From positions 62,001 to 126,000 of the forward strand of contig NZ_LTAO01000039.1 of assembly GCF_001590785.1 (NCBI RefSeq): DNA of 64,000 nt, read 5' to 3'. Origin of the DNA: Alkalihalobacillus trypoxylicola. Its GTDB lineage: Bacteria > Bacillota > Bacilli > Bacillales > Bacillaceae_D. The position numbers and the translations under genes were made by a program. Below the pieces are notes generated by a model. The model was not told the DNA's origin and did not search any database. It saw only the letters and a list, made by a program, of their open reading frames with translations. The first letter of the stretch is position 1. Every line of letters starts with the position of its first letter. Below are positions 17,186 to 26,077 of this stretch, in pieces.

Positions 17186-17698
17186 TGAATCAATTTCATC
17201 ATGCATGTTCTTAAATGAAAACCCATCGGTTAGGTTTTTGATTTTCTCTTTAGGTAGATGCTTTCCCAAGGGCTTGTCTTCAGCTAACTCTGACTACGCA
17301 AGGCTTCGTCAGAGTGGATTTTCAGACTGCGCTCATTCTTTGGGAGTCCCTACCTACCGTTTCAATCAAGAAGTGATTATTTTGCAAACATTCAAGACAT
17401 TTTTATAATAAATGGTTGGTTTTATTCACTTAAACCCACTTCTTCATTTCTTTCTTTTAATGAAAACCGACCATTTAGGTTTTTGATTTTCACTTTAGGT
17501 AGATGCTTCCCCAAGGGCTTGTCTTCAGCTAACTCTGACTAGGCTGGGCTTCGCCAGAGTGGATTTTCAAACGGCGCTTTTCCTTTAGGAGTCACTACCT
17601 ACCGTTTCAATCAGCGAGCGATTTCGCAAACATTCAGGACATTTTTTTAATAATTGGTCGGTTTTATTCACTTATAAAGCAATGATGAAATTCACTCA
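17186..17698 (+). repeat. Head-to-tail dimer of the MITE-like element (family 1)
   Basis: Starts TGAATCAATTTCATCATGC and ends GATGAAATTCACTCA, which are inverted repeats of one another with few mismatches. Inside are two full copies, each with TTTAGGTAGATGCTT(T/C)CCCAAGG, an inner CTCTGAC...GTCAGAG hairpin, and GGGAGTC(C/A)CTACCTACCG. The terminal TCA supplies the stop codon of the WYL gene. This fills the 584-base gap between DinB and WYL genes. Confidence 0.9.
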
Positions 17699-18640
17699 TT
17701 TGTAGTATTTTTGTAATTGTAATAGCTTATCCTTAAAGTAAGTAACGGCTTCTTGTGGTTCTTTGATAAAAGCTTCATTTCCAAGATTCCAAATAAGGTC
17801 AGCAAAAAATCTCCACTCTGATTTCGGAATGAATGTTTCTATGAATCCTTCCCCTTCTTTATTCACTATAACCATTTTGGCTAAATCTATATCCGAAATC
17901 GCTCTTCTTACTCCTTCTTTTGATAAAACAACGGAAAAAGGCACGGGATTTTTCATAGTAGCTTCTGATAGCTGTATCCATTCCAAAACGGATGAATAAG
18001 GTAAATGAATCGCTGGTGTCTCAGCCGGCTCAGCAGAATGAATACGATCCGCTCTGAATAAACGAAATTGTTTTCGTAAAAAACAGTAAGCCGGGCAGTA
18101 CCAAAAGCCATTATGGCTATATAAACCAACTGGTTGAATAACTCTTTTCTCCTCCCCAGCTCGTCCTTCATAGTGAATCATTAAAGTAGATTGCTCAACA
18201 GCAGCATTTAGTAACATTTCAAGATAGGTTGTCCTTTGCATTCGGTGAGGGCTCCAAAATACTATACGGTCCTTCATCGCATCCACTCGTTCTTTCGCTT
18301 CTTGAGGCAGGTTTTGATACATTTTCTTTAATACATAATCCACTTCAGTTTCATATGGTAAGGCAGCATAATATTTCAAAGACTCATAAGCAAAATAAAG
18401 GAGTACAGCTTCTGACTCCTTTAGAAATACCGGTGGTAGCATTCGCTCATTTAAAAAATAATAGCCTCCATCTGCCCCTGTTTCAGAGTAAAGTGGCACC
18501 CCCATTGAACTTAGCTCTTCCAAATCACGTAATATCGTACGATAGGAAACACCAAATTCAAGTGCTAACTCTTTTGCCGTAAACTTTCTTCTTTTACTTA
18601 CCGTCATCATTATTTCTATTAATCGTTGTGTTTTCCTCAT
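17696..18640 (-). CDS. HTH/WYL-domain transcriptional regulator (YafY/DeoR-like)
   Basis: 314 residues: N-terminal helix-turn-helix (~12-60, FTAKELALEFGVSYRTILRD), then a WYL domain (~140-215, with a Phe-rich core IQPVGLYSHNGFWYCPAYC and FRLFRADRI), then a WCX-type C-terminus. Members bind DNA and sense nucleic-acid or small ligands. GAGGG eight to nine bases upstream picks the ATG at 18638-18640. Its TGA stop is the last base triplet of the adjacent MITE-like dimer, so the native C-terminus may have been altered by the insertion. Confidence 0.88.
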   Translation of the reverse strand: MRKTQRLIEIMMTVSKRRKFTAKELALEFGVSYRTILRDLEELSSMGVPLYSETGADGGYYFLNERMLPPVFLKESEAVLLYFAYESLKYYAALPYETEVDYVLKKMYQNLPQEAKERVDAMKDRIVFWSPHRMQRTTYLEMLLNAAVEQSTLMIHYEGRAGEEKRVIQPVGLYSHNGFWYCPAYCFLRKQFRLFRADRIHSAEPAETPAIHLPYSSVLEWIQLSEATMKNPVPFSVVLSKEGVRRAISDIDLAKMVIVNKEGEGFIETFIPKSEWRFFADLIWNLGNEAFIKEPQEAVTYFKDKLLQLQKYYK

Positions 18641-18728
18641 GACGCTTACTTCCCTCATGAAATGATTTTAAACTCTCTTTTAAGGATCTAAAGTCATACC
18701 ATTCCTCTATTCTAAATCATCGTATTCT

Positions 18729-19553
18729 TTACTCTACCATTTTTTTCATTTGAAATTGTCTCTTTTCATTGATTAATTCAAGTTTTTCAAAAGCTGCCTG
18801 ACTTTCTCTATTTATGATGACATTATGTAAGAAAACTCGCTCGATTCCACAATCATTTTGGAACTGAGATAAAATCGTTGAAAGATTTCGAAAATAATCC
18901 TTTTCAATCAAGTTAAGTTGCAGAATCGATACACTGTTTTGATACTTAGTAAATGTTAGATGGCCTACTCTTTTTGCATGAATATACACTTCTACATTCA
19001 TAGCTTCTTCATCACGTAACCGACTCTGCCAGGGAGTAAGAAATGACTGCCAATCTATAGACTCCGCTGTCTCTTTTCTCTGCATTTCTAGCTCTTCATC
19101 ACCAGATGTAATGGGGTTCATGGCCGGTAGCTCAGCCACTATTAATTCATTCTTTATCAAAAAGCCATTATTTTGATAGAGTTGCAAAGCCTTCTTATTT
19201 TCTGACAAAACCTCTAATACTATTTCCGCACAATCATTTCTTTTAGCGATATTATAGGCATAGCTTAGCATCTGATTGGCTATTCCTTCCCCTCTGAATT
19301 TAGGAATAACAGACATGCCACCAATCCATAATTGCTTCACATTTTGAAAGATTTCGATTCCGATTAAAATAACTCCTGCTATCTCGTTGCCTTTAGTATA
19401 AATACTTGATAATGTCCATGATAGCTTTTGTTTCTCGATTCGATTCATGAGCTGCTCATTAGACATTTTAATAGAGACTAAATAATCAGAAAAGCCTTCA
19501 TTCCACGCAGCGGTTACCCGTTTAGAATCAACGTCAGAAATAGATTTAAACAC
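18729..19553 (-). CDS. GNAT N-acetyltransferase with a second, degenerate C-terminal domain
   Basis: 274 residues. The first ~150 form a GNAT domain with acetyl-CoA loop VIPKFRGEGIANQML and ENKKALQLYQNNGF. The C-terminal ~120 resemble a second acetyltransferase fold without a clear R/QxxGxG/A loop. The start is GTG with GGGGA upstream. It lies 16 bases after the 76-residue gene at 19570-19800 and probably shares its transcript. Substrate unknown. Confidence 0.8.
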   Translation of the reverse strand: MFKSISDVDSKRVTAAWNEGFSDYLVSIKMSNEQLMNRIEKQKLSWTLSSIYTKGNEIAGVILIGIEIFQNVKQLWIGGMSVIPKFRGEGIANQMLSYAYNIAKRNDCAEIVLEVLSENKKALQLYQNNGFLIKNELIVAELPAMNPITSGDEELEMQRKETAESIDWQSFLTPWQSRLRDEEAMNVEVYIHAKRVGHLTFTKYQNSVSILQLNLIEKDYFRNLSTILSQFQNDCGIERVFLHNVIINRESQAAFEKLELINEKRQFQMKKMVE

Positions 19554-19569
19554 TTTTTATTCCCCATTT

Positions 19570-19800
19570 CTAATATGGACGATTATTAAAGAAATAAGAT
19601 ACCGATTCATTGACTCTAATTTCTTTTCCTTGAAGTATTTTTGAATGCGCCTCCCAAGTGACAACAGGAGACAAAACGAGCATCGTACGTGCTATTTTAT
19701 CTGCCTGTTGTTTTAATTCCTCTAAATTATCTGCTTCTAATAATCTCGAATCAATTAAATCGTCGACCCCATTAAAAAACAAAACATTAGCCTTTACCAT
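19570..19800 (-). CDS. Hypothetical protein (76 aa)
   Basis: GGAGG lies seven bases before the ATG at 19798-19800; the frame open to 19818 includes the ribosome binding site itself. The product has an N-terminal VLFFNGVDDLIDSRL strand-helix and a long acidic helix, no membrane segment or cysteines. I do not recognise the family. It is the first gene of a two-gene operon with the GNAT gene. Confidence 0.65.
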   Translation of the reverse strand: MVKANVLFFNGVDDLIDSRLLEADNLEELKQQADKIARTMLVLSPVVTWEAHSKILQGKEIRVNESVSYFFNNRPY

Positions 19801-19995
19801 ACTAGCCACCTCCATCACAGAATTTAAGGTTCCTCTCTTTTATAGTATTAAAAAATACTGAACAAATTCTGTAACTTAAGGAATGAAATAACATATTTTT
19901 TTCAAAAGGTGGTGATATTTTTATCTAAAAAAGGTTGATGGTTTCTTTGACTAAGTTCTTAATCTATTATTATTTGATTTTATTTTTTTATCTCC

Positions 19996-21858
19996 TTATT
20001 GGTAAAAAGACCAAGTCATTAATAAAAGTAGAAACATAATAGCCATAACTATAGAAATCAAGGATCTGAATTTTTGCCCCTTTGTTAATGTATTTCTTAC
20101 TGCATAAATACTAAGTAAAATGATCGATAGGGTGATTAATCCAGTAAATAGATAATTGATAATAAAATGAACCTTTATATCACTATAAGAGCGACTAAAA
20201 TTACTCAGCATTCTTATAATTAATACGATTGTATTTACTAACATTCCAAAACCAGATAGCTGGATAAAGGTACTCCATTTAACTGTTTTAAAAACCTTTT
20301 CCCTACGTATTTTGCTAACTATCCACCTTACAATTAGAACAAAAGGAGATAGTAGAAAATAAACCGAACAAATCACAAACAGAACAGCCTGAATATAAAG
20401 AGATGCTTTGCTTTGCGGTAACGGTAAATAATCACTGATTGGTGCAGAGATTTTCGATACATGACCATTCTCAACATGGAAATAAATCTCTTTCATAGTA
20501 TGATAGAAAGGTGCTCCGGTTACCATCTCATATAGATAGGGTTGTGTTTGCACATAAGTTGCATTCATCCCAGCTAGACTTACATTTATTTCATTGTCAT
20601 TCAAGCTTGTTACCTTTAACGGAATTAGATAATAATACAAGTTTATAAAACTGTTATGCGTCCTGCGTCCAGACAAATAAGTACCCTCTACAGAAGATGC
20701 CTCGAAACCCTCATTGCTGTCTATTGAATGGTCCATTTCGGTTACTAACGCTTCTATAAGTCCTATCGATACATCTATTTCTCCAGCCTGATTAGTCAAA
20801 ATGACAATTGAAAATTGCTGCTCTGGTACGAGGTGAAAGTTAGCTGAAAAGGCATCGGTGTTTCCACCATGACCAAGACCACGATAGTTACCTTTATATT
20901 CCCATAAACCATGGGCATTGATAGCAAAGCCTTCCACAGGAGAATAGCTTGTTGTTAAAAAAGTATTAAGAGTTTCTATATCCTTAAAAAGAGTTAGAGC
21001 TTCTTCCTGATTCGTCAAAGCGGAAGCAAGCTTCGCTAAATCCATCGCTGAACCACTGAGGGCACCTGCTGGATATAATGACATGAAAAAAGGCTGATAT
21101 TCTTGAAACTGTCCAGGCCCTGTCTGGACATAACCCTTTGCCATTTCTTCATGATTGACTACATTGTATTCTGTAGTATCCATACCTAATGGTTCAAATA
21201 TATGGTCTTTCACATATTCATCAAAGGACTGTCCACTTAAAAGTTCAACGATATAACCCGCAAGTGCTGTTGAATAATTAGAATAAGCGACTACTTCACC
21301 TGGTGGATATACTTGATTTGGTTCGGTTTTAATTAACCCTTCTTTTAAACTGACAATTTCAGTAGGATCAGAATAGCCTAAATCAAACAAATATTCTTCA
21401 AAGCCAGCTGTATGATGCATGAGATGATACATGGTAATAGGTTCGGAATAGCTAAGCTTTGTTAAAAATGAGTCAGGCAGATAGGTTGATATATCTTCAT
21501 TTAAATCGATTTTTCCTTCTTCAACCAACTGCATGACAGCAATCCATGTGACCACTTTACTAACCGATCCCCACTCCATCAAGGTCGTGTCAGGATCGAC
21601 TTCCTTACCATTATCCATATCAGCCAAGCCATAGCCTTTTGAAAAGACAACCTCCCCATTTTTTAAAAGGATAACACTAGCTCCTGTTAAGGTTTCTCCT
21701 ATATACTCATCCACATATTCATTAATAAATATGTCTAAATCTTCAAATGAAACTCCAGATGGAGTAGTATCATCCAGAGTTTCTGCTAAAACTAGTGGGG
21801 TAGAAAAAATACTTAAAAATAATAGTACCGCGGTTAATATCGTGATTGTATATTTCAT
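19996..21858 (-). CDS. Serine hydrolase of the beta-lactamase/PBP4* family with C-terminal membrane helices
   Basis: 620 residues: a cleavable-looking signal peptide (~1-25), a class C beta-lactamase-like domain (~38-370) with the active-site SVSK (98-101), YSN (192-194) and HGGNTDAF (~330), a short beta domain, and four transmembrane helices from about 485 on. Similar proteins are D-amino-acid peptidases or esterases acting outside the cell while anchored in the membrane. It is the last gene of an operon: DUF1835 gene, small membrane protein (40-base gap), then this. Substrate unknown. Confidence 0.88.
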   Translation of the reverse strand: MKYTITILTAVLLFLSIFSTPLVLAETLDDTTPSGVSFEDLDIFINEYVDEYIGETLTGASVILLKNGEVVFSKGYGLADMDNGKEVDPDTTLMEWGSVSKVVTWIAVMQLVEEGKIDLNEDISTYLPDSFLTKLSYSEPITMYHLMHHTAGFEEYLFDLGYSDPTEIVSLKEGLIKTEPNQVYPPGEVVAYSNYSTALAGYIVELLSGQSFDEYVKDHIFEPLGMDTTEYNVVNHEEMAKGYVQTGPGQFQEYQPFFMSLYPAGALSGSAMDLAKLASALTNQEEALTLFKDIETLNTFLTTSYSPVEGFAINAHGLWEYKGNYRGLGHGGNTDAFSANFHLVPEQQFSIVILTNQAGEIDVSIGLIEALVTEMDHSIDSNEGFEASSVEGTYLSGRRTHNSFINLYYYLIPLKVTSLNDNEINVSLAGMNATYVQTQPYLYEMVTGAPFYHTMKEIYFHVENGHVSKISAPISDYLPLPQSKASLYIQAVLFVICSVYFLLSPFVLIVRWIVSKIRREKVFKTVKWSTFIQLSGFGMLVNTIVLIIRMLSNFSRSYSDIKVHFIINYLFTGLITLSIILLSIYAVRNTLTKGQKFRSLISIVMAIMFLLLLMTWSFYQ

Positions 21859-21898
21859 AAAAAGACCCCTTTTACTCCATAATCTATATGAACTGTGT

Positions 21899-22081
21899 TT
21901 ATAACTGATTGGCTTTTTGTTGATAGAAGTAATCTGCTTTTTTAGACGCTAAAAACAAACAAATCCAACTACCGATTATCGCAAATAAAAATAAATCACT
22001 TTTTAATAAAGCCATAAGAAGGGAAATGAGAGCTAACGAAATAGCAGGTACGAAGTATTTTATTACTTTCCAATTCTTCAT
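21899..22081 (-). CDS. Small two-helix membrane protein (60 aa)
   Basis: Begins MKNWKVIKYFVPAIS, with two hydrophobic helices and a basic tail (ASKKADYFYQQKANQL). AGGAGGT upstream fixes the ATG at 22079-22081. It lies between the DUF1835 gene (20-base gap) and the serine hydrolase (40-base gap). Function unknown; a partner of the membrane-anchored hydrolase is possible. Confidence 0.7.
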   Translation of the reverse strand: MKNWKVIKYFVPAISLALISLLMALLKSDLFLFAIIGSWICLFLASKKADYFYQQKANQL

Positions 22082-22101
22082 GTTTTCACCTCCTACCACC
22101 T

Positions 22102-23148
22102 TTAATAATCAGCATATTCCTTTTTTCTAACACTATAATAACGCCAAGCTTTAGGAACTCCTTTTATCTCAAGCATACCTTGAAATAGGAGCATTCTCAT
22201 TCTGTATTCAAAATATAAGTCACCTATATCCTGTTCGATACAGCCTAATAGTTCACCAATTATTCTTGAAGCTTTAATAAAATCCTTTTCCTTTTGCTCA
22301 TTATGCAAATGGGAAATGACAGCCAGAATATCATCATCATAATAATTTTCGGCGACATGTTGAATACGTTGCTTTGACCAGATTCTTAGAACTTCTGTTT
22401 TTGTCGCTAAATATTCCCAGTTGTCTTCGTATACCTTTTTCTCTTCTGCCGATAAAGCAGGAGAATTTTTGTGTAAATCATATATTATACTTAGACTCTC
22501 AGGTAGCATCTCACCAATATGTAAAGGAACATGCGTATCACCTGGTTGTATTTCCTGATAATCTTTAGTGGCATGTATACATTGAATTTCATTTGAATGA
22601 TTTTTCAACGTATAAAGGATGTATAATAGAGCCGTTTGCTCATGAGCGTTATCACCTACCCAGATAACGATCTTAGCTTTTGTTTCTATCGATTTTATTT
22701 CATCTATTTTTTTAATAAATGTTTCCTGATAATCTTCTAATTGCTCATTCTCGAGATTAATATGATTCACTATCCAATCTGACCGATGTTGAATCCCTTC
22801 ATTCTCATGTAGATTCCAAATAGGACCTATCGAAAAACGTTCATCAAAACTAATAACCGCTTCTCTTTCTAGTAAATTCTGATTTTTCAACATTTGTGCG
22901 ATACTCCCAGCTTGAGTACCACCAAACACAATGTGCACAGCATCCTTATCGTAATCATATGATTTCAAGTTTGTGGATGTTTTATATTTTAGAAAATCTT
23001 TATAAATTTTTAGTAAATCTCCGGATAATTGTTTTTCTGATAGTTGATTGTCTTCTAACATTTTTATTCTAATTAAAATCTGAAAAAGGATCGTCTTCGT
23101 TTCAGAATCTTCAGTATTTGTAATTAATGATTTTAAATTCTCTATCAT
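22102..23148 (-). CDS. DUF1835/DUF3658 domain protein
   Basis: 348 residues. The DUF1835 part starts at HIVFGGTQAGSI (~75) and continues through IWNLHENEGIQHRSDWI; KIVIWVGDNAHEQTALLYIL and VLRIWSK are typical of this family of unknown function. The N-terminal ~60 residues form a helical prefix. GGGAGGGGGG precedes the ATG at 23146-23148; eleven extra codons in the open frame are unsupported. First gene of the three-gene operon ending in the serine hydrolase. Confidence 0.8.
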   Translation of the reverse strand: MIENLKSLITNTEDSETKTILFQILIRIKMLEDNQLSEKQLSGDLLKIYKDFLKYKTSTNLKSYDYDKDAVHIVFGGTQAGSIAQMLKNQNLLEREAVISFDERFSIGPIWNLHENEGIQHRSDWIVNHINLENEQLEDYQETFIKKIDEIKSIETKAKIVIWVGDNAHEQTALLYILYTLKNHSNEIQCIHATKDYQEIQPGDTHVPLHIGEMLPESLSIIYDLHKNSPALSAEEKKVYEDNWEYLATKTEVLRIWSKQRIQHVAENYYDDDILAVISHLHNEQKEKDFIKASRIIGELLGCIEQDIGDLYFEYRMRMLLFQGMLEIKGVPKAWRYYSVRKKEYADY

Positions 23149-23361
23149 AAAATAACCCCCCTCCCTAATACATATTATCATAGAGTAAATTTAATTAAAT
23201 CTAAATTTTTCCAACTCTATAAAGTAACTCCTCGAACATGTAAATGACACAGTAAAAAACAAAAATAGAAACGTTTTAAAGGAACAAAATGTGGGAATCG
23301 AATCAAGATGACTAATATAAAACAGTAGATTGTAAAATATTACATATTGAATGAAATATTT

Positions 23362-23387
23362 AACATCCTTTTATCCTTAGGGATGTT
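23362..23387 (+). terminator. Isolated hairpin upstream of cydA
   Basis: AACATCC ... GGATGTT with T-rich flank lies in the 397-base gap between divergently transcribed genes, where neither neighbour should need a terminator. It could end a short leader or small RNA, or act as an attenuator. Nothing else gene-like is visible in the gap. Confidence 0.35.
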
Positions 23388-23424
23388 TTCTTATTGGTGT
23401 ATTATGCCTTAACAAAAATGACAA

Positions 23425-23500
23425 TAAGTTGTGACTATCTTATGAATTTGCTGTATTCCTCGTCTTTTTTAACCAAAAAATAATACTATTATAGTAGTAT
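23425..23500 (+). promoter_or_regulatory. Probable cydA control region
   Basis: TTGTGA at 23429-23434 resembles one half of a Rex operator (TTGTGA...TCACAA), but the second half reads TATGAA. A perfect inverted repeat ATACTA-N6-TAGTAT lies at 23483-23500 over a TATAGT-like -10. Redox control by Rex is known for Bacillus cyd genes; here it is only suggested. Confidence 0.35.
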
Positions 23501-23545
23501 ATATTGATATTTTACACCTTTAAATAGAGAAGGAGGTTTTAATAT

Positions 23546-24886
23546 ATGTTATTCGACGACCCTGTCTTTATGAGTCGAATGCTGACTCTACTAACGTTAT
23601 CATTTCATATTTTCTATGCCACTATTGGAGTCGGCCTCCCACTTATGATTATGATATTTCAATGGGTAGGGATCAGAAAGAATGACCCTCATTACCTACT
23701 GATGGCTAGACGCTGGGCAAGAGGTTTTGTAGTGACCGTTGCTGTCGGTGTCGTAACCGGAACAGCAATAGGATTACAATTATCCTTACTTTGGCCAAGC
23801 TTTATGGAACTAGCCGGTCATATTATTGCATTGCCACTATTTATGGAAGTATTCGCTTTTTTCTTTGAAGCGATTTTTCTAGGTATTTATTTATATACTT
23901 GGGACAGGTTCGACAATCCTAAGAAGCATTTATTACTATTAATTCCTGTTGCTATAGGTGGAGCGATGTCTGCCTATTTTATTACAGTCGTTAATTCGTT
24001 TATGAATTCACCAGGTGGATTTGAGCTTGTAAATGGCGAGCTTGTAAATGTTAATCCAATTGCTGCTATGTTTACTGTTTCTATGCCAACTAAGGTTGCC
24101 CATGTTTTAGCAACAGGCTATATGACCGTTGCTTTTGTATTAGCGGCAATAGCAGCCTTTCGTTTATTGCAGGGCGCGAACAAAAATTATCATAAAAAAT
24201 CTTTGAATTTGTTAATGAAGATTGGTTTTATCTTTGCGATTGCCTCAGCTATTATCGGAGATTTTTCTGGTAAATATTTAGCCGAATATCAGCCTGAGAA
24301 ATTAGCGGCAGCAGAATGGCATTTTGAAACATCAGATAATGCTCCTTTAGTTTTATGGGGTGTGCTTGATGAAAACAATGAACCACGATATGCGATTGAG
24401 ATTCCTTTAGCACTAAGTATTCTTGCCCATGGTTCACCTTCGGCTGAGGTGATTGGTTTAGAGGAATTTCCTGAAGAGCATCAGCCGCCTTTAGTCATTC
24501 ATTACTTCTTCGATACGATGGTTACAATAGGCATGTTCATGCTTGGGCTTTCCTTTATTTATTGGATTGCTCAGTGGAGAGGCTGGAGCTTTGTCCAACA
24601 AAGATGGTATCGCTGGCTAATTGTATTAGGAGGTCCTTTATCCTTCCTAGCCATTCAGGCTGGATGGTGGTTGGCCGAGGTTGGTCGTCAGCCTTGGATT
24701 CTAAGAGGCATTATGACGATTGATGAAGCAGCTACTACAAGTGACCATGTTGGGATTATGTTTATCTTATTTACGCTCCTCTATCTTATTTTAGGAATTG
24801 GGACCGTTGTAGTATTAAGAAAAATGTTTAAAAACAACCCTCCTGAAATTGAATCAAACGAGATGTCAGGAAGTGATTCGAAATGA
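23546..24886 (+). CDS. cydA: Cytochrome bd quinol oxidase subunit I
   Basis: 446 residues with about nine transmembrane helices. Oxidises menaquinol and reduces oxygen to water at hemes b558, b595 and d. Heme-ligand His is in LTLSFHIFYA (H21); other conserved parts are GTAIGLQLSLLWPSF, MPTKVAHVLATGYMT and the short quinol loop typical of Bacillus. AAGGAGG precedes the ATG. The stop overlaps the cydB ATG (ATGA). Operon cydA-cydB-cydS. Confidence 0.97.
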   Translation: MLFDDPVFMSRMLTLLTLSFHIFYATIGVGLPLMIMIFQWVGIRKNDPHYLLMARRWARGFVVTVAVGVVTGTAIGLQLSLLWPSFMELAGHIIALPLFMEVFAFFFEAIFLGIYLYTWDRFDNPKKHLLLLIPVAIGGAMSAYFITVVNSFMNSPGGFELVNGELVNVNPIAAMFTVSMPTKVAHVLATGYMTVAFVLAAIAAFRLLQGANKNYHKKSLNLLMKIGFIFAIASAIIGDFSGKYLAEYQPEKLAAAEWHFETSDNAPLVLWGVLDENNEPRYAIEIPLALSILAHGSPSAEVIGLEEFPEEHQPPLVIHYFFDTMVTIGMFMLGLSFIYWIAQWRGWSFVQQRWYRWLIVLGGPLSFLAIQAGWWLAEVGRQPWILRGIMTIDEAATTSDHVGIMFILFTLLYLILGIGTVVVLRKMFKNNPPEIESNEMSGSDSK

Positions 24887-25899
24887 GTCTAGAAATTATC
24901 GGTATTTCAGTGCTATGGCTCTTCTTATTCGGTTATGTCATTATCGGGTCGATCGATTATGGTGCTGGCTTCTTTAATGCTTATAGCTTGCTCACAGGAA
25001 AGCAGCATATTGTATCAAAAATTATTCAGAGGTATTTATCTCCTGTATGGGAGGTAACCAATGTATTCTTTGTCTTTTTCTTCGTGGGAATGGTAGGCTT
25101 TTTCCCAGAAACAGCCTTCTATTTCGGAACGATTTTATTGATTCCTGGTAGTATTGCGTTAATATTACTGGCGATTCGAGGCTCCTATTATGCATTTGAA
25201 GCATATGGGACAAAGGGGCACCGAGGCTATGCCTTCATGTATGGTGCTTCTGGTATTCTTATACCCGCCTCCTTATCGATTGTTCTGACCATCGCAACAG
25301 GTGGTTTTGTAACGATTCAAAATGGTGAACCAACGTTAGACTATCTCAGCTTATTTTTAAGTCCATTAACCTGGGCAATTGTTATACTAAGTATTATTGC
25401 TGTCCTTTATATTTCAGCTGTATTTCTTACTTGGTATTCACATAAAACAGGTGATGAGGGAGCAACAGCTTTGATGAGAAAATACTCTCTTATTTGGGCC
25501 GTCCCGTTAATCATTGCCGCTTCGGGAATTATCATTGAACTGCAGCATCATAATGAAGTTCACTTTAATCAACTTATGGGACTTTGGTGGTTGTTTGCCG
25601 TTTCATTCTTAATGTGGATAGGGACCGTTTATTTTATCTGGAAAAAAAGAAAATACGGAGTCGCTCTCAGCCTGTTAATTGGTCAATTTGCTTTTGCCTT
25701 TTTTGGATACGGAATTTCCCATTATCCATACTTATTGTATCCTCATTTAACCATTTTTGATGGATTTACAAACGAGGCGATGGCCATTGCATTAATTGTT
25801 GCCTTTATTTTAGGAATGCTTCTTCTGATTCCGTCCCTTTATTTATTGTTAAGACTGTTTTTATTCGACGGTCAATATATAAAAGGTAAGAGGGAGTGA
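24883..25899 (+). CDS. cydB: Cytochrome bd quinol oxidase subunit II
   Basis: 338 residues, eight to nine helices, the usual Bacillus length. Begins MSLEIIGISVLWLFLFGYVIIGSIDYGAGFF in pattern (the IDYG signature is visible). Partner of CydA in the membrane. Translationally coupled to cydA by a four-base overlap, and followed six bases later by cydS. Confidence 0.96.
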   Translation: MSLEIIGISVLWLFLFGYVIIGSIDYGAGFFNAYSLLTGKQHIVSKIIQRYLSPVWEVTNVFFVFFFVGMVGFFPETAFYFGTILLIPGSIALILLAIRGSYYAFEAYGTKGHRGYAFMYGASGILIPASLSIVLTIATGGFVTIQNGEPTLDYLSLFLSPLTWAIVILSIIAVLYISAVFLTWYSHKTGDEGATALMRKYSLIWAVPLIIAASGIIIELQHHNEVHFNQLMGLWWLFAVSFLMWIGTVYFIWKKRKYGVALSLLIGQFAFAFFGYGISHYPYLLYPHLTIFDGFTNEAMAIALIVAFILGMLLLIPSLYLLLRLFLFDGQYIKGKRE

Positions 25900-25905
25900 T
25901 TATAG

Positions 25906-26004
25906 ATGTTCAATAATTTCCTTATTTTTATTGCCCCTTTTCTAGTCCTCATTGCAGCTATTGGAGCCGCATTTTTCGTTGCTTTGAAGGATAAACACGA
26001 ATAA
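25906..26004 (+). CDS. cydS: Cytochrome bd small subunit CydS
   Basis: A 32-residue single-helix peptide beginning MFNNFLIFIAPFLVLIAAIG and ending ALKDKHE. AGGGAG precedes the ATG. It has the layout of Geobacillus CydS (about 33 residues, one helix, ending LKD-x-H), the third subunit that covers the heme b558 region. The position directly after cydB and before the terminator makes the identification strong. It is too small for most gene finders. Confidence 0.9.
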   Translation: MFNNFLIFIAPFLVLIAAIGAAFFVALKDKHE

Positions 26005-26016
26005 TATAAGAACGAC

Positions 26017-26069
26017 AAAAAGAGCTTGTAACTCTCGCATTGCGAAAGTCTAACACAAGCTCTTTTTTT
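26017..26069. terminator. Shared bidirectional terminator between cydABS and cydDC
   Basis: AAAGAGCTTGT and ACAAGCTCTTT form an 11-base stem with A and T tracts on both sides, so it can end both convergent transcripts. Confidence 0.93.
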
Positions 26070-26077
26070 CTAAATTC

